From positions 2,542,001 to 2,606,000 of the forward strand of contig NZ_CP063989.1 of NCBI RefSeq assembly GCF_014595995.2: DNA of 64,000 nucleotides, read 5' to 3'. This stretch comes from Actinomyces respiraculi (GTDB taxonomy: Bacteria > Actinomycetota > Actinomycetes > Actinomycetales > Actinomycetaceae). Position 1 is the first letter of the stretch. The number at the start of each line of letters is the position of its first letter. Both the position numbers and the translations under genes were made by a program. This document shows positions 24,922 through 34,090 of the stretch, in pieces. Under the pieces are notes generated by a model. It was not told the origin of the DNA. It was given only the letters and a program-made list of their open reading frames with translations, and did no database searches.

Positions 24922-27315
24922 TCAAAACTGCGCCGGCAGCGTGCTCTCAACGTCGGCGCGCAACTCGGCGAGGTCGAGCATGAGGGGCCGGCCGGCACCG
25001 CCGTCGGCCAGCAGGTCCGTGCCGGAGACGACGAGTATGTCGCCACCGGTGGTGCCGATGCGGGCCCACGGCACGTTCTCGGCACTCGCGGCAGCCTCCA
25101 CCACCGGCACGGCGGCCTCGTGGACGGCCACGAGCGCGCGCGCCCCGGACTCGGAGAACAGGGCGGTGAAGTCGTCCACGCCGTCGCGGCTCTCGATGGG
25201 GGTCAGGTCCACGCTGGCACCCACGCCGTGGCGCAGCACGGCGTCAACGAGGCTCTGGATGAGACCACCGGCGGACAGGTCGTGGGCGGCACGCACGAGC
25301 TTCGTGCCCTCGGGCAGGTCCGCCTCGCTCAGCGCCACGAGGACGCGCCCAAGAGCCATCTCCGCCTCCAGGTCCACCTTCGGGGGCAGGCCGCCGAGGT
25401 GGTCGTGGACCACGCGCGTCCAGGTCGAGCCATCCAGCTCGTCCGCGGTGGCGCCCAGGGCGATGATCGCCAGGCCCTCCTCGAACCAGCCGGAGGGGTT
25501 GGCGCGGCGCACGTCGTCCATGACGCCCAGCACGCCGACGACGGGCGTGGGGTTGATGGAGGAGTCGATAAGCCCCTTGACCTTGCCGTGCGAGTTGTAC
25601 AGCGAGACGTTGCCGCCGGTGACGGGCACACCCATCTGCTTGCAGGCGTCCGCCAAGCCGGTGATGGCCTCAACGAGCTGCCACATGGCGTCCGGGTCCT
25701 CCGGGGAGCCGAAGTTGAGGCAGTCGGTCACGGCCCGGGGTGTGGCGCCAACGGTGCAGACGTTGCGGTAGGACTCGGCCAGGGCCTGAGCGGCCCCGGT
25801 GGCCGGGTCGAGCTTGGTGAAGCGCCCGTTGGCGTCCGTCGAGATGGCCACGCCACGGCCGGTAGCCTCGTCGACGCGGATGACGCCGGCGTCGTCGGGC
25901 TGGGCCAGGGCAGTGTCGCCGCGCACGAAGCGGTCGTACTGGTTGGTGACCCAGGCGGTGGAGGCCTGGTTGGCATTGGTGACGACGGCGACGACCTGCT
26001 CGGTGAGCTCAGCGGCGCTGGAGGGGCGGGCCAGGCGGTCGGAGGAGTCCGCGTTGAGCGCGTCCTGCCAGGCGGGGCGGGCGTAGGGGCGGTGGTACGT
26101 GGGGCCCTCGTGGGCGACGGTGCGCGGGTCGACGTCGACGATGCGCTCACCGAAATGGTCGATGGTCAGGCGGCCGGAGCCGTTGACCTCGCCGATGACG
26201 GCGGCCTCGACGTCCCACTTGTCGATGACAGCCATGAACTCCTCGAGCCTGTCGGGAGCGACGACGGCCATCATGCGCTCCTGGGACTCACTCATGAGGA
26301 TCTCGCCGGCAGTGAGGGAGGGGTCGCGCAGGAGGACCTTCTCGAGGTCGACGTGCATGCCGCCGTCGCCGTTGGAGGCGAGCTCGCTGGTGGCGCAGGA
26401 GATGCCGGCGGCGCCCAGGTCCTGGATGCCGAGGACGAGGTCCGCGTTGAACAGGTCAAGGCAGCACTCGATGAGGACCTTCTCCATGAAGGGGTCACCG
26501 ACCTGCACGCTGGGGCGCTTGGCGGGCATGCCGTCCTCGAAGGACTCCGAGGCGAGGATGGAGGCGCCGCCGATGCCGTCGCCGCCGGTGCGCGCGCCGA
26601 AGAGCACCACCTTGTTGCCGGTGCCGGTGGCGTTGGCCAGGTGGATGGCGTCGTGGCGCAGGACCCCCACGCACAGGGCGTTGACGAGGGGGTTCTGCTG
26701 GTAGGAGGGGTCGAACTCGGTCTCGCCGCCGATGTTGGGCAGGCCCAGGCAGTTGCCGTAGCCGCCGACGCCGGCGACGACGCCGTGCACGACCCGGGCG
26801 GTGTCCGGGTGGTCCGCGGCCCCGAAGCGCAGCTGGTCCATGACGGCGACGGGGCGCGCGCCCATGGAGATGATGTCGCGCACGATGCCGCCGACGCCGG
26901 TGGCGGCGCCCTGGTAGGGCTCAACGAAGCTGGGGTGGTTGTGGGACTCGACCTTGTAGGTCACGGCCCAGCCGTCTCCGATATCGACGACGCCGGCGTT
27001 CTCCCCCATGCCGACAAGCAGGTGCTGCTTCATCTCGGGGGTGACCTTGGTGCCGAACTGCTTGAGGTGGATCTTGGAGGACTTGTAGGAGCAGTGCTCG
27101 GACCACATGACGGAGTACATGGCGAGCTCGGCGTTGGTGGGGCGGCGGCCCAGGAGCTCCTTGATGGAGGCGTACTCGTCATCCTTGAGGCCGAGCTCGC
27201 GGTAGGGCATCTCCTGGTCGGGGGTCGCGGCGGCGTCCTGGGTCGTGTCCGGGTGCTCGACCGGGCGGAGGTTGTCGACGTCGGCGGGGATCTTCGCGGG
27301 CTCGAGTGCCATCAT
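24922..27315 (-). CDS. purL: Phosphoribosylformylglycinamidine synthase, large subunit
   Basis: A 797-residue small-type PurL that works with PurS and PurQ to convert FGAR to FGAM. Visible are [16 protein letters not shown], the PurM-like first repeat ([20 protein letters not shown]), [13 protein letters not shown], and the second repeat ([19 protein letters not shown]). Tandem ATGs open the gene, with AGGAG eight bases before the first. purS and purQ lie 2.2 kb away across the TreT-like gene rather than in the usual contiguous purSQL order. Confidence 0.97.
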   Translation of the reverse strand: MMALEPAKIPADVDNLRPVEHPDTTQDAAATPDQEMPYRELGLKDDEYASIKELLGRRPTNAELAMYSVMWSEHCSYKSSKIHLKQFGTKVTPEMKQHLLVGMGENAGVVDIGDGWAVTYKVESHNHPSFVEPYQGAATGVGGIVRDIISMGARPVAVMDQLRFGAADHPDTARVVHGVVAGVGGYGNCLGLPNIGGETEFDPSYQQNPLVNALCVGVLRHDAIHLANATGTGNKVVLFGARTGGDGIGGASILASESFEDGMPAKRPSVQVGDPFMEKVLIECCLDLFNADLVLGIQDLGAAGISCATSELASNGDGGMHVDLEKVLLRDPSLTAGEILMSESQERMMAVVAPDRLEEFMAVIDKWDVEAAVIGEVNGSGRLTIDHFGERIVDVDPRTVAHEGPTYHRPYARPAWQDALNADSSDRLARPSSAAELTEQVVAVVTNANQASTAWVTNQYDRFVRGDTALAQPDDAGVIRVDEATGRGVAISTDANGRFTKLDPATGAAQALAESYRNVCTVGATPRAVTDCLNFGSPEDPDAMWQLVEAITGLADACKQMGVPVTGGNVSLYNSHGKVKGLIDSSINPTPVVGVLGVMDDVRRANPSGWFEEGLAIIALGATADELDGSTWTRVVHDHLGGLPPKVDLEAEMALGRVLVALSEADLPEGTKLVRAAHDLSAGGLIQSLVDAVLRHGVGASVDLTPIESRDGVDDFTALFSESGARALVAVHEAAVPVVEAAASAENVPWARIGTTGGDILVVSGTDLLADGGAGRPLMLDLAELRADVESTLPAQF

Positions 27316-27523
27316 GCGGCTGCTCCTGTGGGCGGGTGTGGAGTGGGCCGTCTCAAAGAATACCCGCGGTCCTGGCGGGCCTCCCCATCCCCGGGCAGCC
27401 GCCCATTGACCTCACACGCAGCGGGTGCGCAGGCCCACCAGCATCCCCTCGCGTGTACGTCGCACCCCCAACACACCCCCTGAAAGTGCTGCGTGTCACA
27501 GTCAAACAGGGCAGGATTTCAGC

Positions 27524-28948
27524 ATGAGAACCATCGACGTCGCCCCGCTTCCACTGTCGGACCTCGAGAGCCACCTTGATGAGGTCGCTGTCCGTCGGCT
27601 GCACGACGGCGTCGAGGCCGCCCACGCCCTGCTCGACAGCCGCACCGTCTGGACCATCACGCCGTCGGCAGCCGCCTCCTCCGGTCCCGCCGAGATCGTA
27701 GCGCCACTCGTGGGCTACGCCCGAGGCCTGGGCATCGACGCCCGTTGGCTGACGCTCGATGCCCCGGCTGAGTTCGTCACCCTCGCCACGCGCCTGAACG
27801 ACTTCCTTCACGGCGCAGCCGGTGACGGCGGCAAGCTGGGAGACAAGCAGCGGGACCTGTACGAGCACGTCCTGGCCTCCAACGCGGACAACGTCATTGA
27901 GGACGTGCGCGACGGCGACGTCGTCATCCTCCACGACCCGGCCACGGCCGGCCTGGCCGAGGCGTTCACGCGTGCGGGCGCGACCGTCCTGTGGCGTCTG
28001 CACGTTGGTGTGGCCGACGCCGGTGAGGCCGGCCAGCACGCCTGGGCCTTCCTGGACGACTACCTGGAGAACGTCGATCTCATCATCGCCTCACGCCCGG
28101 AGTACCTGCCGCCCTATGTGGAGGAGGAGCACACGGCCATCATTGCCCCCTCCATCAACCCGGACTCGCCCAAGAACCGAGTGCTCGACCTCGACGAGGC
28201 CCGCTCAGTGGTGCGCCTGGCCGGGTACGTGGCCGGTCAGGCACCCTTCGACGCCGTCCCCCTCATTCGTGAGGACGCCCGCCCTGACGCTTTCCGGGGG
28301 TTGGCTGAGGAGGAGGCCTTCGGGACCGACCATCCCGTGCCGGAGGGCGCCAGGACGATCACGCAGATCCAGCGCTGGGACCGCCTCAAGGGCGGCAAGG
28401 AGCTGCTGGACGCCTTCGCGACGCACATCGGCGTGCTGCCCGCGGACGCGCACCTTGTCATCGCGGGGCCGGTGCCCGACCCGGAGCGTGAGCCGGCGGC
28501 GGCCGCCGTCCTGGAGGACATCACGGAGCGGCTGGCCACGCTGCCGGAGTCGACGGCGGCGCGGGTGCACCTGCTGGGAATCCCGAGCACGGACCGCGAG
28601 GTCAACGCCACGATTGTCAACGCCCTGCAGCGCGTGAGCACGGTGGTCACACAGCGCTCGCTGGTCGAGGCCTTCGGCCTGACGGTGGCCGAGGCGATGT
28701 GGAAGAAGGCGCCGGTGGTGGCCTCCGCCGTCGGCGGCATTCAGGAGCAGGTGGAGGACGGTGTCACGGGCGCGCTCGTGCCCGCCGACGACGACCTTGC
28801 GTGGGCGACGGCGGCGGCCGACCTCCTGCTGTTCACGGAGCGGGCGCAGGAGATGGGGGATGCGGCCCACGAGGCGGTGCGTCGTCGCTACCTGCCGGAC
28901 CGCCACCTCATCGAGGTCGTGGACGCGATCGCCCGGGCGCTGGGGTAG
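27524..28948 (+). CDS. GT4 glycosyltransferase resembling trehalose synthase TreT
   Basis: A 474-residue GT-B fold protein. The N-terminal half (TVWTITPSAAASSGPAEIVA, then GIDARWLTLDAPAEFVTLATR and NDFLHG) matches the TreT/trehalose phosphorylase family, and VILHDPATAGLAEAF follows. The C-terminal half has the donor-site pattern QRSLVEAFGLTVAEAMWKKA with the EX7E glutamates, then VASAVGGIQEQVEDG. TreT makes trehalose reversibly from an NDP-glucose and glucose; the exact acceptor here is uncertain. ATG has AGGA eight bases upstream. It is divergent from purL, and a hairpin follows the stop. Confidence 0.82.
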   Translation: MRTIDVAPLPLSDLESHLDEVAVRRLHDGVEAAHALLDSRTVWTITPSAAASSGPAEIVAPLVGYARGLGIDARWLTLDAPAEFVTLATRLNDFLHGAAGDGGKLGDKQRDLYEHVLASNADNVIEDVRDGDVVILHDPATAGLAEAFTRAGATVLWRLHVGVADAGEAGQHAWAFLDDYLENVDLIIASRPEYLPPYVEEEHTAIIAPSINPDSPKNRVLDLDEARSVVRLAGYVAGQAPFDAVPLIREDARPDAFRGLAEEEAFGTDHPVPEGARTITQIQRWDRLKGGKELLDAFATHIGVLPADAHLVIAGPVPDPEREPAAAAVLEDITERLATLPESTAARVHLLGIPSTDREVNATIVNALQRVSTVVTQRSLVEAFGLTVAEAMWKKAPVVASAVGGIQEQVEDGVTGALVPADDDLAWATAAADLLLFTERAQEMGDAAHEAVRRRYLPDRHLIEVVDAIARALG

Positions 28949-28995
28949 GCGCCGGGGCTTCGGGACAGAACCTCCGGGACTGGGGCCCGGGAACT

Positions 28996-29025
28996 GGTGG
29001 GTCGGGTCTGCGGTCCCGGCCCACC
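28996..29025 (+). terminator. Hairpin after the TreT-like gene
   Basis: Arms GGTGGGTCGGG and CCCGGCCCACC (one G:T pair) around an 8-base loop, 48 bp after the stop. Confidence 0.6.
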
Positions 29026-29087
29026 GTGCTGTTCGGGAACCTCTCGCCGGGTCGCGGTCCGACGGCGAGGGCACCGGGTGACCGGAG

Positions 29088-29422
29088 TTATCCACACCCT
29101 GGATCCACAGCCTTGTGCACATGAGGCTGTGGGTGCCGGGATGACGCTGTTCTCCCTGTGGCTACCCGGCGGCAACCACCTCACAGCATCGGTACGAGGG
29201 CCGCCGAGCAGCATCCCAGGTACTTGTCAACCTACCCATAACCACCTTGAATCGTCGTGATTACGGCGTTTTACTCAGGGTACCCTGAGTTCCGCGCAAC
29301 AATTTCCGTGTGATCCCACGGCGCACACAGGTTCACGTCAGGACGGCCCGTTACCCTGTTGTCAGACCTTCATCGGCGTGAATCACAGCCGATATATCCA
29401 CAGCCCCGCCGGATTATCCACA
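29088..29422. other. Gene-free, less GC-rich region with DnaA-box-like 9-mers
   Basis: The 616-bp interval between two converging genes contains TTATCCACA at 29088 and 29414, ATATCCACA at 29394, and GGATCCACAG at 29101. The last opens an 8-bp inverted repeat (CCACAGCC / GGCTGTGG, 29105-29132). There is also a perfect 18-bp palindrome at 29273. No protein or known RNA gene is recognised. TTATCCACA is the consensus DnaA box, but replication genes are absent, so an origin is not claimed. Confidence 0.6.
29273..29290. promoter_or_regulatory. Perfect 18-bp palindrome ACTCAGGGTACCCTGAGT
   Basis: The sequence is its own reverse complement over 18 bp with no loop, so it is better suited to a dimeric DNA-binding protein than to an RNA hairpin. 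It lies in the gene-free interval, 275 bp from the end of purQ. TTGAAT and TTTACT upstream could form a weak promoter. Confidence 0.5.
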
Positions 29423-29507
29423 AGCCCGGGCCACACCGTGCGCCGGTACCCGCACCGGCGCGTACTCCGGTGCCACCCCGGCAGCAAGCGTCACTCCAAC
29501 GGCAGGC

Positions 29508-29531
29508 GGCGCCACCCCTGAGGGTGACGCC
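29508..29531 (-). terminator. Hairpin after purQ
   Basis: Arms GGCGCCACCC and GGGTGACGCC pair with one mismatch around a 4-base loop, about 35 bp past the purQ stop. Confidence 0.6.
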
Positions 29532-29564
29532 ACCCCACGCGAGATACGGGCCCAAGACCGTTCT

Positions 29565-30263
29565 TCAGGCACCCACCAGCATGCTGATCACCGACTGGAA
29601 CAGCGTGAGGCCGTCCGTGCCGGTACGCGGGCCCGCCTCGGAGTCCGGCCCGAAGCCCGGCTCCACCGCATGCTCGGGGTGCGGCATGAGACCCACCACG
29701 TTGCCGCGCGCGTTGCGCACGCCGGCGATGTCGTTGACCGAGCCGTTCGGGTTGAAGCCCACGTAGCGGAAGACCACGTGCCCCTCCCCCTCAAGGCGCT
29801 CGACCTCCTGAGGGGAGGCGATGAAGTTGCCCTCACCGTTCTTCAGCGGGACAGTGAGCTCCTCACCCTCCTTAAGCAGGCCGGTCCACGCCGTCGACGT
29901 CGACTCCACCCGCAGACGCTGCTCGCGGCACACGAAGCGCTGGTGGTCGTTGCGGATGAGCGCCCCCGGCAGCAGGTGCGCCTCGGCGAGGATCTGGAAG
30001 CCGTTGCAGATGCCCAGCACGGGCATGCCCTTGCCGGCGGCCTCAATGACCTCGTCCATCACCGGGGCGAAGCGGGCAATGGCGCCGCAGCGCAGGTAGT
30101 CGCCGTAGGAGAAGCCACCGGGCACGACGACGGCGTCGACACTGCGCAGGTCTGCGTCCTTGTGCCACAGCGAGACGGGCTCAGCCCCGGCCAGGCGCAC
30201 CGCGCGCAGGGCGTCGACGTCATCCAGCGTGCCGGGGAAGGTGATGACGCCGATGCGGGCCAT
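29565..30263 (-). CDS. purQ: Phosphoribosylformylglycinamidine synthase, glutaminase subunit
   Basis: A 232-residue class I glutamine amidotransferase that supplies ammonia to PurL. The catalytic cysteine is in [11 protein letters not shown], and the His/Glu pair is in [26 protein letters not shown] is also conserved. Its ATG shares one base with the purS stop (TGATG), so the two are translationally coupled. Confidence 0.97.
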   Translation of the reverse strand: MARIGVITFPGTLDDVDALRAVRLAGAEPVSLWHKDADLRSVDAVVVPGGFSYGDYLRCGAIARFAPVMDEVIEAAGKGMPVLGICNGFQILAEAHLLPGALIRNDHQRFVCREQRLRVESTSTAWTGLLKEGEELTVPLKNGEGNFIASPQEVERLEGEGHVVFRYVGFNPNGSVNDIAGVRNARGNVVGLMPHPEHAVEPGFGPDSEAGPRTGTDGLTLFQSVISMLVGA

Positions 30264-30520
30264 CAGGCCTCCTCGCCGTCGGCCCGCACGGACACGACGT
30301 CCTCGATGATCGGGTTCGACAGGAGCGTCTGGGCGGCCTCGGCGGCGGCGGCCAGGTGGGCGTCGGTCACGGGCCCCTCCACCGTCAACTCGAAGCGACG
30401 GCCCTGGCGGACCGCGGTGAACTGGTCGAATCCGAGCCGCGGGAGGCTGCCGACGACGGCCTTGCCCTGGGGGTCAAGGATCTCGGGCTTGGGCATGACC
30501 TCGACGATGATGCGTCCCAT
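30263..30520 (-). CDS. purS: Phosphoribosylformylglycinamidine synthase, PurS subunit
   Basis: An 85-residue PurS, the small dimer that bridges PurQ and PurL. It has the family pattern: a first strand [17 protein letters not shown], then [20 protein letters not shown], and a C-terminal helix with [10 protein letters not shown]. Directly upstream of and overlapping purQ. It is divergent from padR, with 154 bp for both promoters. Confidence 0.96.
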   Translation of the reverse strand: MGRIIVEVMPKPEILDPQGKAVVGSLPRLGFDQFTAVRQGRRFELTVEGPVTDAHLAAAAEAAQTLLSNPIIEDVVSVRADGEEA

Positions 30521-30594
30521 CAGTACTCCTGGGTGGGCGGGTGGGGTGCGGGCACGACTCTACCCGTGCGTGGCGCCGTCCACGCCCGTCGGCG

Positions 30595-30650
30595 TTGACA
30601 CACACACCTCGTACTTCTAGGGTTACTGATACCTAGTAGCGTTAGGTATC
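30595..30650 (+). promoter_or_regulatory. padR promoter with overlapping inverted-repeat operator
   Basis: TTGACA (30595-30600) and TAGGGT (30618-30623) are spaced 17 bp. Immediately downstream, covering the expected start site, is the inverted repeat GATACCT - 9 bp - AGGTATC (30628-30650). This is the size and position expected for an autorepressing PadR dimer. Binding is inferred. Confidence 0.72.
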
Positions 30651-30674
30651 GGTATCCGTCCGTCCGGAGGTGAC

Positions 30675-31106
30675 ATGACGCTGTCCAAGGACCTCGTCGC
30701 CGCCTCGGCAACCCCGATGGTCCTGCTCGTGCTATCCACCGGCCCCGACTACGGCTACTCGATCCTGCGCCGCATCGCCGAGGCCTCCGACGGCCAGCTC
30801 GAGTGGTCCGAGGGACTCCTCTACCCCCTCCTCCACCGCCTTGAGCGCGCCGGTCGCATCAGCGCCCAGTGGGGTGTGGCCGACTCCGGCCGGCGGCGCA
30901 AGTACTACACCCTCACGTCCGACGGCGCCGCCGAGCTCGCCTCCCTCGAGGCCCAGTGGCAGCTCGCCGCCAGGACCATCAACGCCCTGCGCGAGGCCGC
31001 GAGCGCTGCCACTACCCCCGCCCACGCCACTGTCCCGAGCGCCACCCCGGGCGCCCCCTCGTCAACCGCCCCCACCCCAGGGCCCCGCCCGAAGGAGAGA
31101 GCATGA
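30675..31106 (+). CDS. PadR-family transcriptional regulator
   Basis: A 143-residue protein with the PadR winged helix: LVLSTGPDYGYSILRRIAEA, then WSEGLLYPLLHRLERAGRI, and the wing GRRRKYYTLTSDG. The C-terminal helix is followed by an Ala/Pro/Thr-rich tail of about 35 residues. GGAGG lies just before the ATG. The gene overlaps the next by four bases (ATGA). This two-gene layout (PadR plus a permease-prefix membrane protein) is common, with the regulator controlling its own operon. Confidence 0.93.
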   Translation: MTLSKDLVAASATPMVLLVLSTGPDYGYSILRRIAEASDGQLEWSEGLLYPLLHRLERAGRISAQWGVADSGRRRKYYTLTSDGAAELASLEAQWQLAARTINALREAASAATTPAHATVPSATPGAPSSTAPTPGPRPKERA

Positions 31107-32503
31107 GTACCCCGTCCACTCCCCCAGCCCCACCGGAGACGGCCGCCGAGCAGCTCGCCGCCTGGCGCACCCTCATGCTCGCGCGCCCCGCCATGAACGC
31201 CGACGACGTCGCCGAGCTTGAGAGCCACCTGCTCGACCAGGCTGCGGACCTGCGCGCCGTCGGCCTCACCGAGGACGAAGCCTTCCTCATCGCCATGCGA
31301 CGGCTGGGCGGGCAGGACGCCGTCGCCCGTGAGTACGCCCAGATCCACACCGAACGTCTGTGGCACCGCCTCGCCGTCGCCCGCTCCACCGCCGACGGCG
31401 AGGCGCAGGACGGGTGGGCCGCACGGGGCCCCTGGCTCGCGATCCTTCTCGGCCTCGCCGCCGGGCTGGCCGTGCGTCTGCCCGCCGAGCTGCACCTGCC
31501 CGATCTAGATGTCTTCTACGCCCTCAACATCTCCTTCCTCGTCCTACCCTTCCTCGCCGCCTACCTCGCCATCCGCTCCCGGGCGTGGCACAGCCCCGCA
31601 GGTCGCGGCGGGCTCATCGCCCTGGCCGTCACCGGCGTCATCAGCGTCGTCGTCGTCAATGTCCTGCCGCTGGACGATCAGTCGCAGAGCCTCCTGCTCA
31701 CCACTGTCCACCTGCCCGTAGCGCTGCTCCTGCTCACCGGCGCCGCCTACCTTGGTGGCCGCTGGCTGCGGGTCGAGGCGTGGATGGACTGGCTGCGGTT
31801 CCTCGGGGAGTCCGTCATCTACTACGTCCTCATCGCCATGGCGGGCGGCGCACTCGTCGCACTCCTCGGCGCCGCTTTCCTCACGGTGTGGGACTATTCG
31901 GTCCTCGACACCGCACTCAATTGGGTCATCCCCGTGTGCGCCGCTGGCGCCGTCCTCGTCGTCGCGTGGCTCGTAACCCTCAAGCGCAGCGCCATAGAGA
32001 ACATGGCGCCGGTGCTCACCGCCGTCCTCACCCCCTTCCTCACCCTCGCCCTGCTCGGGTTCCTCCTCGTCGTCGTCATCAGCGGTGGGCCGCGGAACGT
32101 CGAACGCGGCACCCTCATCGGCTTCGACCTGCTCCTCGTCGTCGTCGCCGCGATCGTCCTGTTCACCGTCTCCGCGCGCGCCCCCGAGGCCCACGCCGGG
32201 CTGCTGGAGCGGATGCACCTGGCGATGATCCTCGCCGCCCTCGCCGTCGACCTCATCATGCTGTGGGCGATGTCCGAGCGGCTGCTCGTGTGGGGCGCGA
32301 CCCCCAACAAGGTGTCGGCTCTCGGTCTCAACCTCCTCCTGCTCCTCCACCTGGCGGGCTCCGCCTGGCACTACGTGGGCGTCATCCACCGCTCCCGCAC
32401 GTCGCTGGCGCTGGAGCGTTGGCAGTGCCTCGCCGTGCCCGTCTTCAGCGCGTGGTGCCTTGTCGTCGCCCTCGTCCTGCCGCTGGTGCTGCGCTACCAG
32501 TAG
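31103..32503 (+). CDS. Membrane protein with N-terminal permease prefix domain
   Basis: A 466-residue protein. The soluble N-terminus (about 15-85) matches the permease prefix domain, for example VAELESHLLDQAADLRAVGL and the EDEAFLIAMRRLGG segment. About ten membrane helices follow (from about 110 to 464). The prefix domain usually occurs with PadR regulators and antimicrobial or stress-response permeases; the substrate is unknown. ATG at 31103 overlaps the padR stop and follows GAAGGAGA. Likely co-regulated through the operator upstream of padR. Confidence 0.82.
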   Translation: MSTPSTPPAPPETAAEQLAAWRTLMLARPAMNADDVAELESHLLDQAADLRAVGLTEDEAFLIAMRRLGGQDAVAREYAQIHTERLWHRLAVARSTADGEAQDGWAARGPWLAILLGLAAGLAVRLPAELHLPDLDVFYALNISFLVLPFLAAYLAIRSRAWHSPAGRGGLIALAVTGVISVVVVNVLPLDDQSQSLLLTTVHLPVALLLLTGAAYLGGRWLRVEAWMDWLRFLGESVIYYVLIAMAGGALVALLGAAFLTVWDYSVLDTALNWVIPVCAAGAVLVVAWLVTLKRSAIENMAPVLTAVLTPFLTLALLGFLLVVVISGGPRNVERGTLIGFDLLLVVVAAIVLFTVSARAPEAHAGLLERMHLAMILAALAVDLIMLWAMSERLLVWGATPNKVSALGLNLLLLLHLAGSAWHYVGVIHRSRTSLALERWQCLAVPVFSAWCLVVALVLPLVLRYQ

Positions 32504-32581
32504 GGCATGCTGCCAGTCGGGTCGGCTGCGCGGCCAGTCGGCCCGCAGCCCCGGCGGCGGCTCGGACTCACAGCCCCGCTC

Positions 32582-33496
32582 TCACAGCCCCAGCGGCTCG
32601 CCTGTCAGACGCTCGTAGGCCTCCAGGTAGCGGGCGCGCGTGCGCTCGACCACCTGCTCCGGCAGCGCCGGCGGTTCCCCTGAGGCACGGTCCCAACCCG
32701 AGGCCGGGCTGGTCAGCCAGTCGCGCACGAACTGCTTGTCGAAGGACGGCGTCACCTGGCCCGGGGCCCACTCGTCAGCGGGCCAGAACCGCGAGGAGTC
32801 CGGGGTCAGCACCTCATCGCCCAGCACCAGGGCGCCGTCCGCGCCCGCACCCAGCTCGAACTTCGTGTCCGCCAGGATGATGCCGCGCTCGCGCGCGATC
32901 TCGGCCGCCCGCGAGTAGAGGGCGAGCGTCACCTCGCGCAGGGCCGTCGCCGTCGGCTCACCGACCATCTCGACCACCCGCGCGAAGGAGACGTTCTCGT
33001 CGTGGTCACCCAGCGCCGCCTTCGCCGCCGGGGTGAAGACCGGCTGGGGCAGGCGCGAGGCCTCGACCAGGCCCTCGGGCAGGGCCACGCCGCACACCGA
33101 CCGCGAGGCCCGGTACTCCACCAGCCCGGAGCCGGTGAGGTAGCCGCGGGCCACACACTCCACCGGGTACATGTCCAGGCGGCGGCACACCATCGCGCGC
33201 CCCGCCACCTCAGCGGGCACGTCCGTGACCGAGACCATGTGGTTCGGCACGATGTCCGCCAGCTGCTCGAACCACCAGGCCGACATCGCCGTGAGCACCT
33301 TGCCCTTGTCGGGCACCGGTGTGCTCAGGACGTAGTCGAAGGCGCTGATGCGGTCCGAGGCGACGACGAGGAGCACGTCCTGACCGGCCCAGGGGCCCTC
33401 GTCGGCGGGGGCGTAGACGTCACGGACCTTCCCGGAGGACACGTGGCTCCATCCGACGAGCGCGGGGGCCGGCGGGATGATGGGGGCGGGGCTCAT
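32582..33496 (-). CDS. purC: Phosphoribosylaminoimidazole-succinocarboxamide synthase
   Basis: A 304-residue SAICAR synthetase that condenses CAIR with aspartate. Motifs include [11 protein letters not shown] at the N-terminus, [28 protein letters not shown] and [10 protein letters not shown], with [13 protein letters not shown] near the end. Length fits the longer actinobacterial/yeast-like form. The ATG at 33496 begins the conserved protein, but the ribosome site is poor. The upstream 591 bp contain two repeat arrays and no gene. Confidence 0.96.
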   Translation of the reverse strand: MSPAPIIPPAPALVGWSHVSSGKVRDVYAPADEGPWAGQDVLLVVASDRISAFDYVLSTPVPDKGKVLTAMSAWWFEQLADIVPNHMVSVTDVPAEVAGRAMVCRRLDMYPVECVARGYLTGSGLVEYRASRSVCGVALPEGLVEASRLPQPVFTPAAKAALGDHDENVSFARVVEMVGEPTATALREVTLALYSRAAEIARERGIILADTKFELGAGADGALVLGDEVLTPDSSRFWPADEWAPGQVTPSFDKQFVRDWLTSPASGWDRASGEPPALPEQVVERTRARYLEAYERLTGEPLGL

Positions 33497-33684
33497 GGGG
33501 ACATCGTGCCACCCGCGCCGTGGCGGCCGGCTCAACGGCCGGCTGAGCGGGTGGCGGGTGGCGCCCGTCCCCCGGCGCCCGGCCCCCGCACCCGCACCCG
33601 TGCGCCCGCTCTCGCTCTCGCAGTCCACCCCCGCTCCAGCAGCTCGCGCGACCCCCACACCTGCGACCGGGCTCCGCGCGCGTC

Positions 33685-33834
33685 GGGTTGATCTCGTTCC
33701 CCGCGGGTTGATCTCGTTGCCCGCGGGTTGATCTCGTTGCCCGTGCGTTGATCTCGTTCGTTGAGGGAACGAGATCAACGGTTCGCGAACGAGATCGACG
33801 GCCCTCGAACGAGATCGACGACGGGGGGAACGAG
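33685..33834. repeat. CTCGTT-family array upstream of purC, 4 forward and 4 inverted units
   Basis: Forward units GGGTTGATCTCGTTCCCCGC and variants place CTCGTT at 33693, 33713, 33733 and 33753. Inverted AACGAG units place ACGAG at 33769, 33789, 33809 and 33830. The period is 20 bp apart from the last step, and the two halves meet at a short GTTGA spacer. This is the most symmetrical of the three arrays in this family and could fold into a long hairpin. Confidence 0.93.
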
Positions 33835-34003
33835 GCAGAGGATGGAGGTGACCACCAGGAGACCCGGACGAGCCAACCGCCGCCGCTCGACACACCACAT
33901 AGGGGCGCCCCCCACGGCTCAGCGCCTGACGGTGCGGAAGGCGCGTTCCGGCCGGGGACCAGGGCGCGGCTGCGGGCGGGTCACGGGCGATAACATCCCC
34001 GCG

Positions 34004-34090
34004 GCCGGGCGCCAGGCGCGCCCGCACTCAGCGCCCGGGCCCCAGGCGCACCCACACTCAGCGCCCGGGCCCCAGGCGCACCCGCGCTCA
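34004..34090. repeat. 30-bp tandem repeat ending on the purD stop codon
   Basis: Two 30-bp units (34031-34060 and 34061-34090, beginning GCGCCCGGGCCCCAGGCGCA) differ at two bases and are preceded by a partial copy (34004-34030). The last three bases of the final unit are the purD stop (TCA on this strand). Confidence 0.88.

Noticed and set aside
29088..29422. Replication origin (oriC)
   Set aside because: Only two exact DnaA boxes are present and dnaA, dnaN, rpmH, gyrB and other origin neighbours are absent. Retained only as a possible DnaA-binding cluster.
33497..34087. Purine riboswitch or PurR-type site upstream of purC
   Set aside because: No conserved purine-riboswitch core or AT-rich PurBox could be seen; the interval is filled by the 20-bp and 30-bp repeats.
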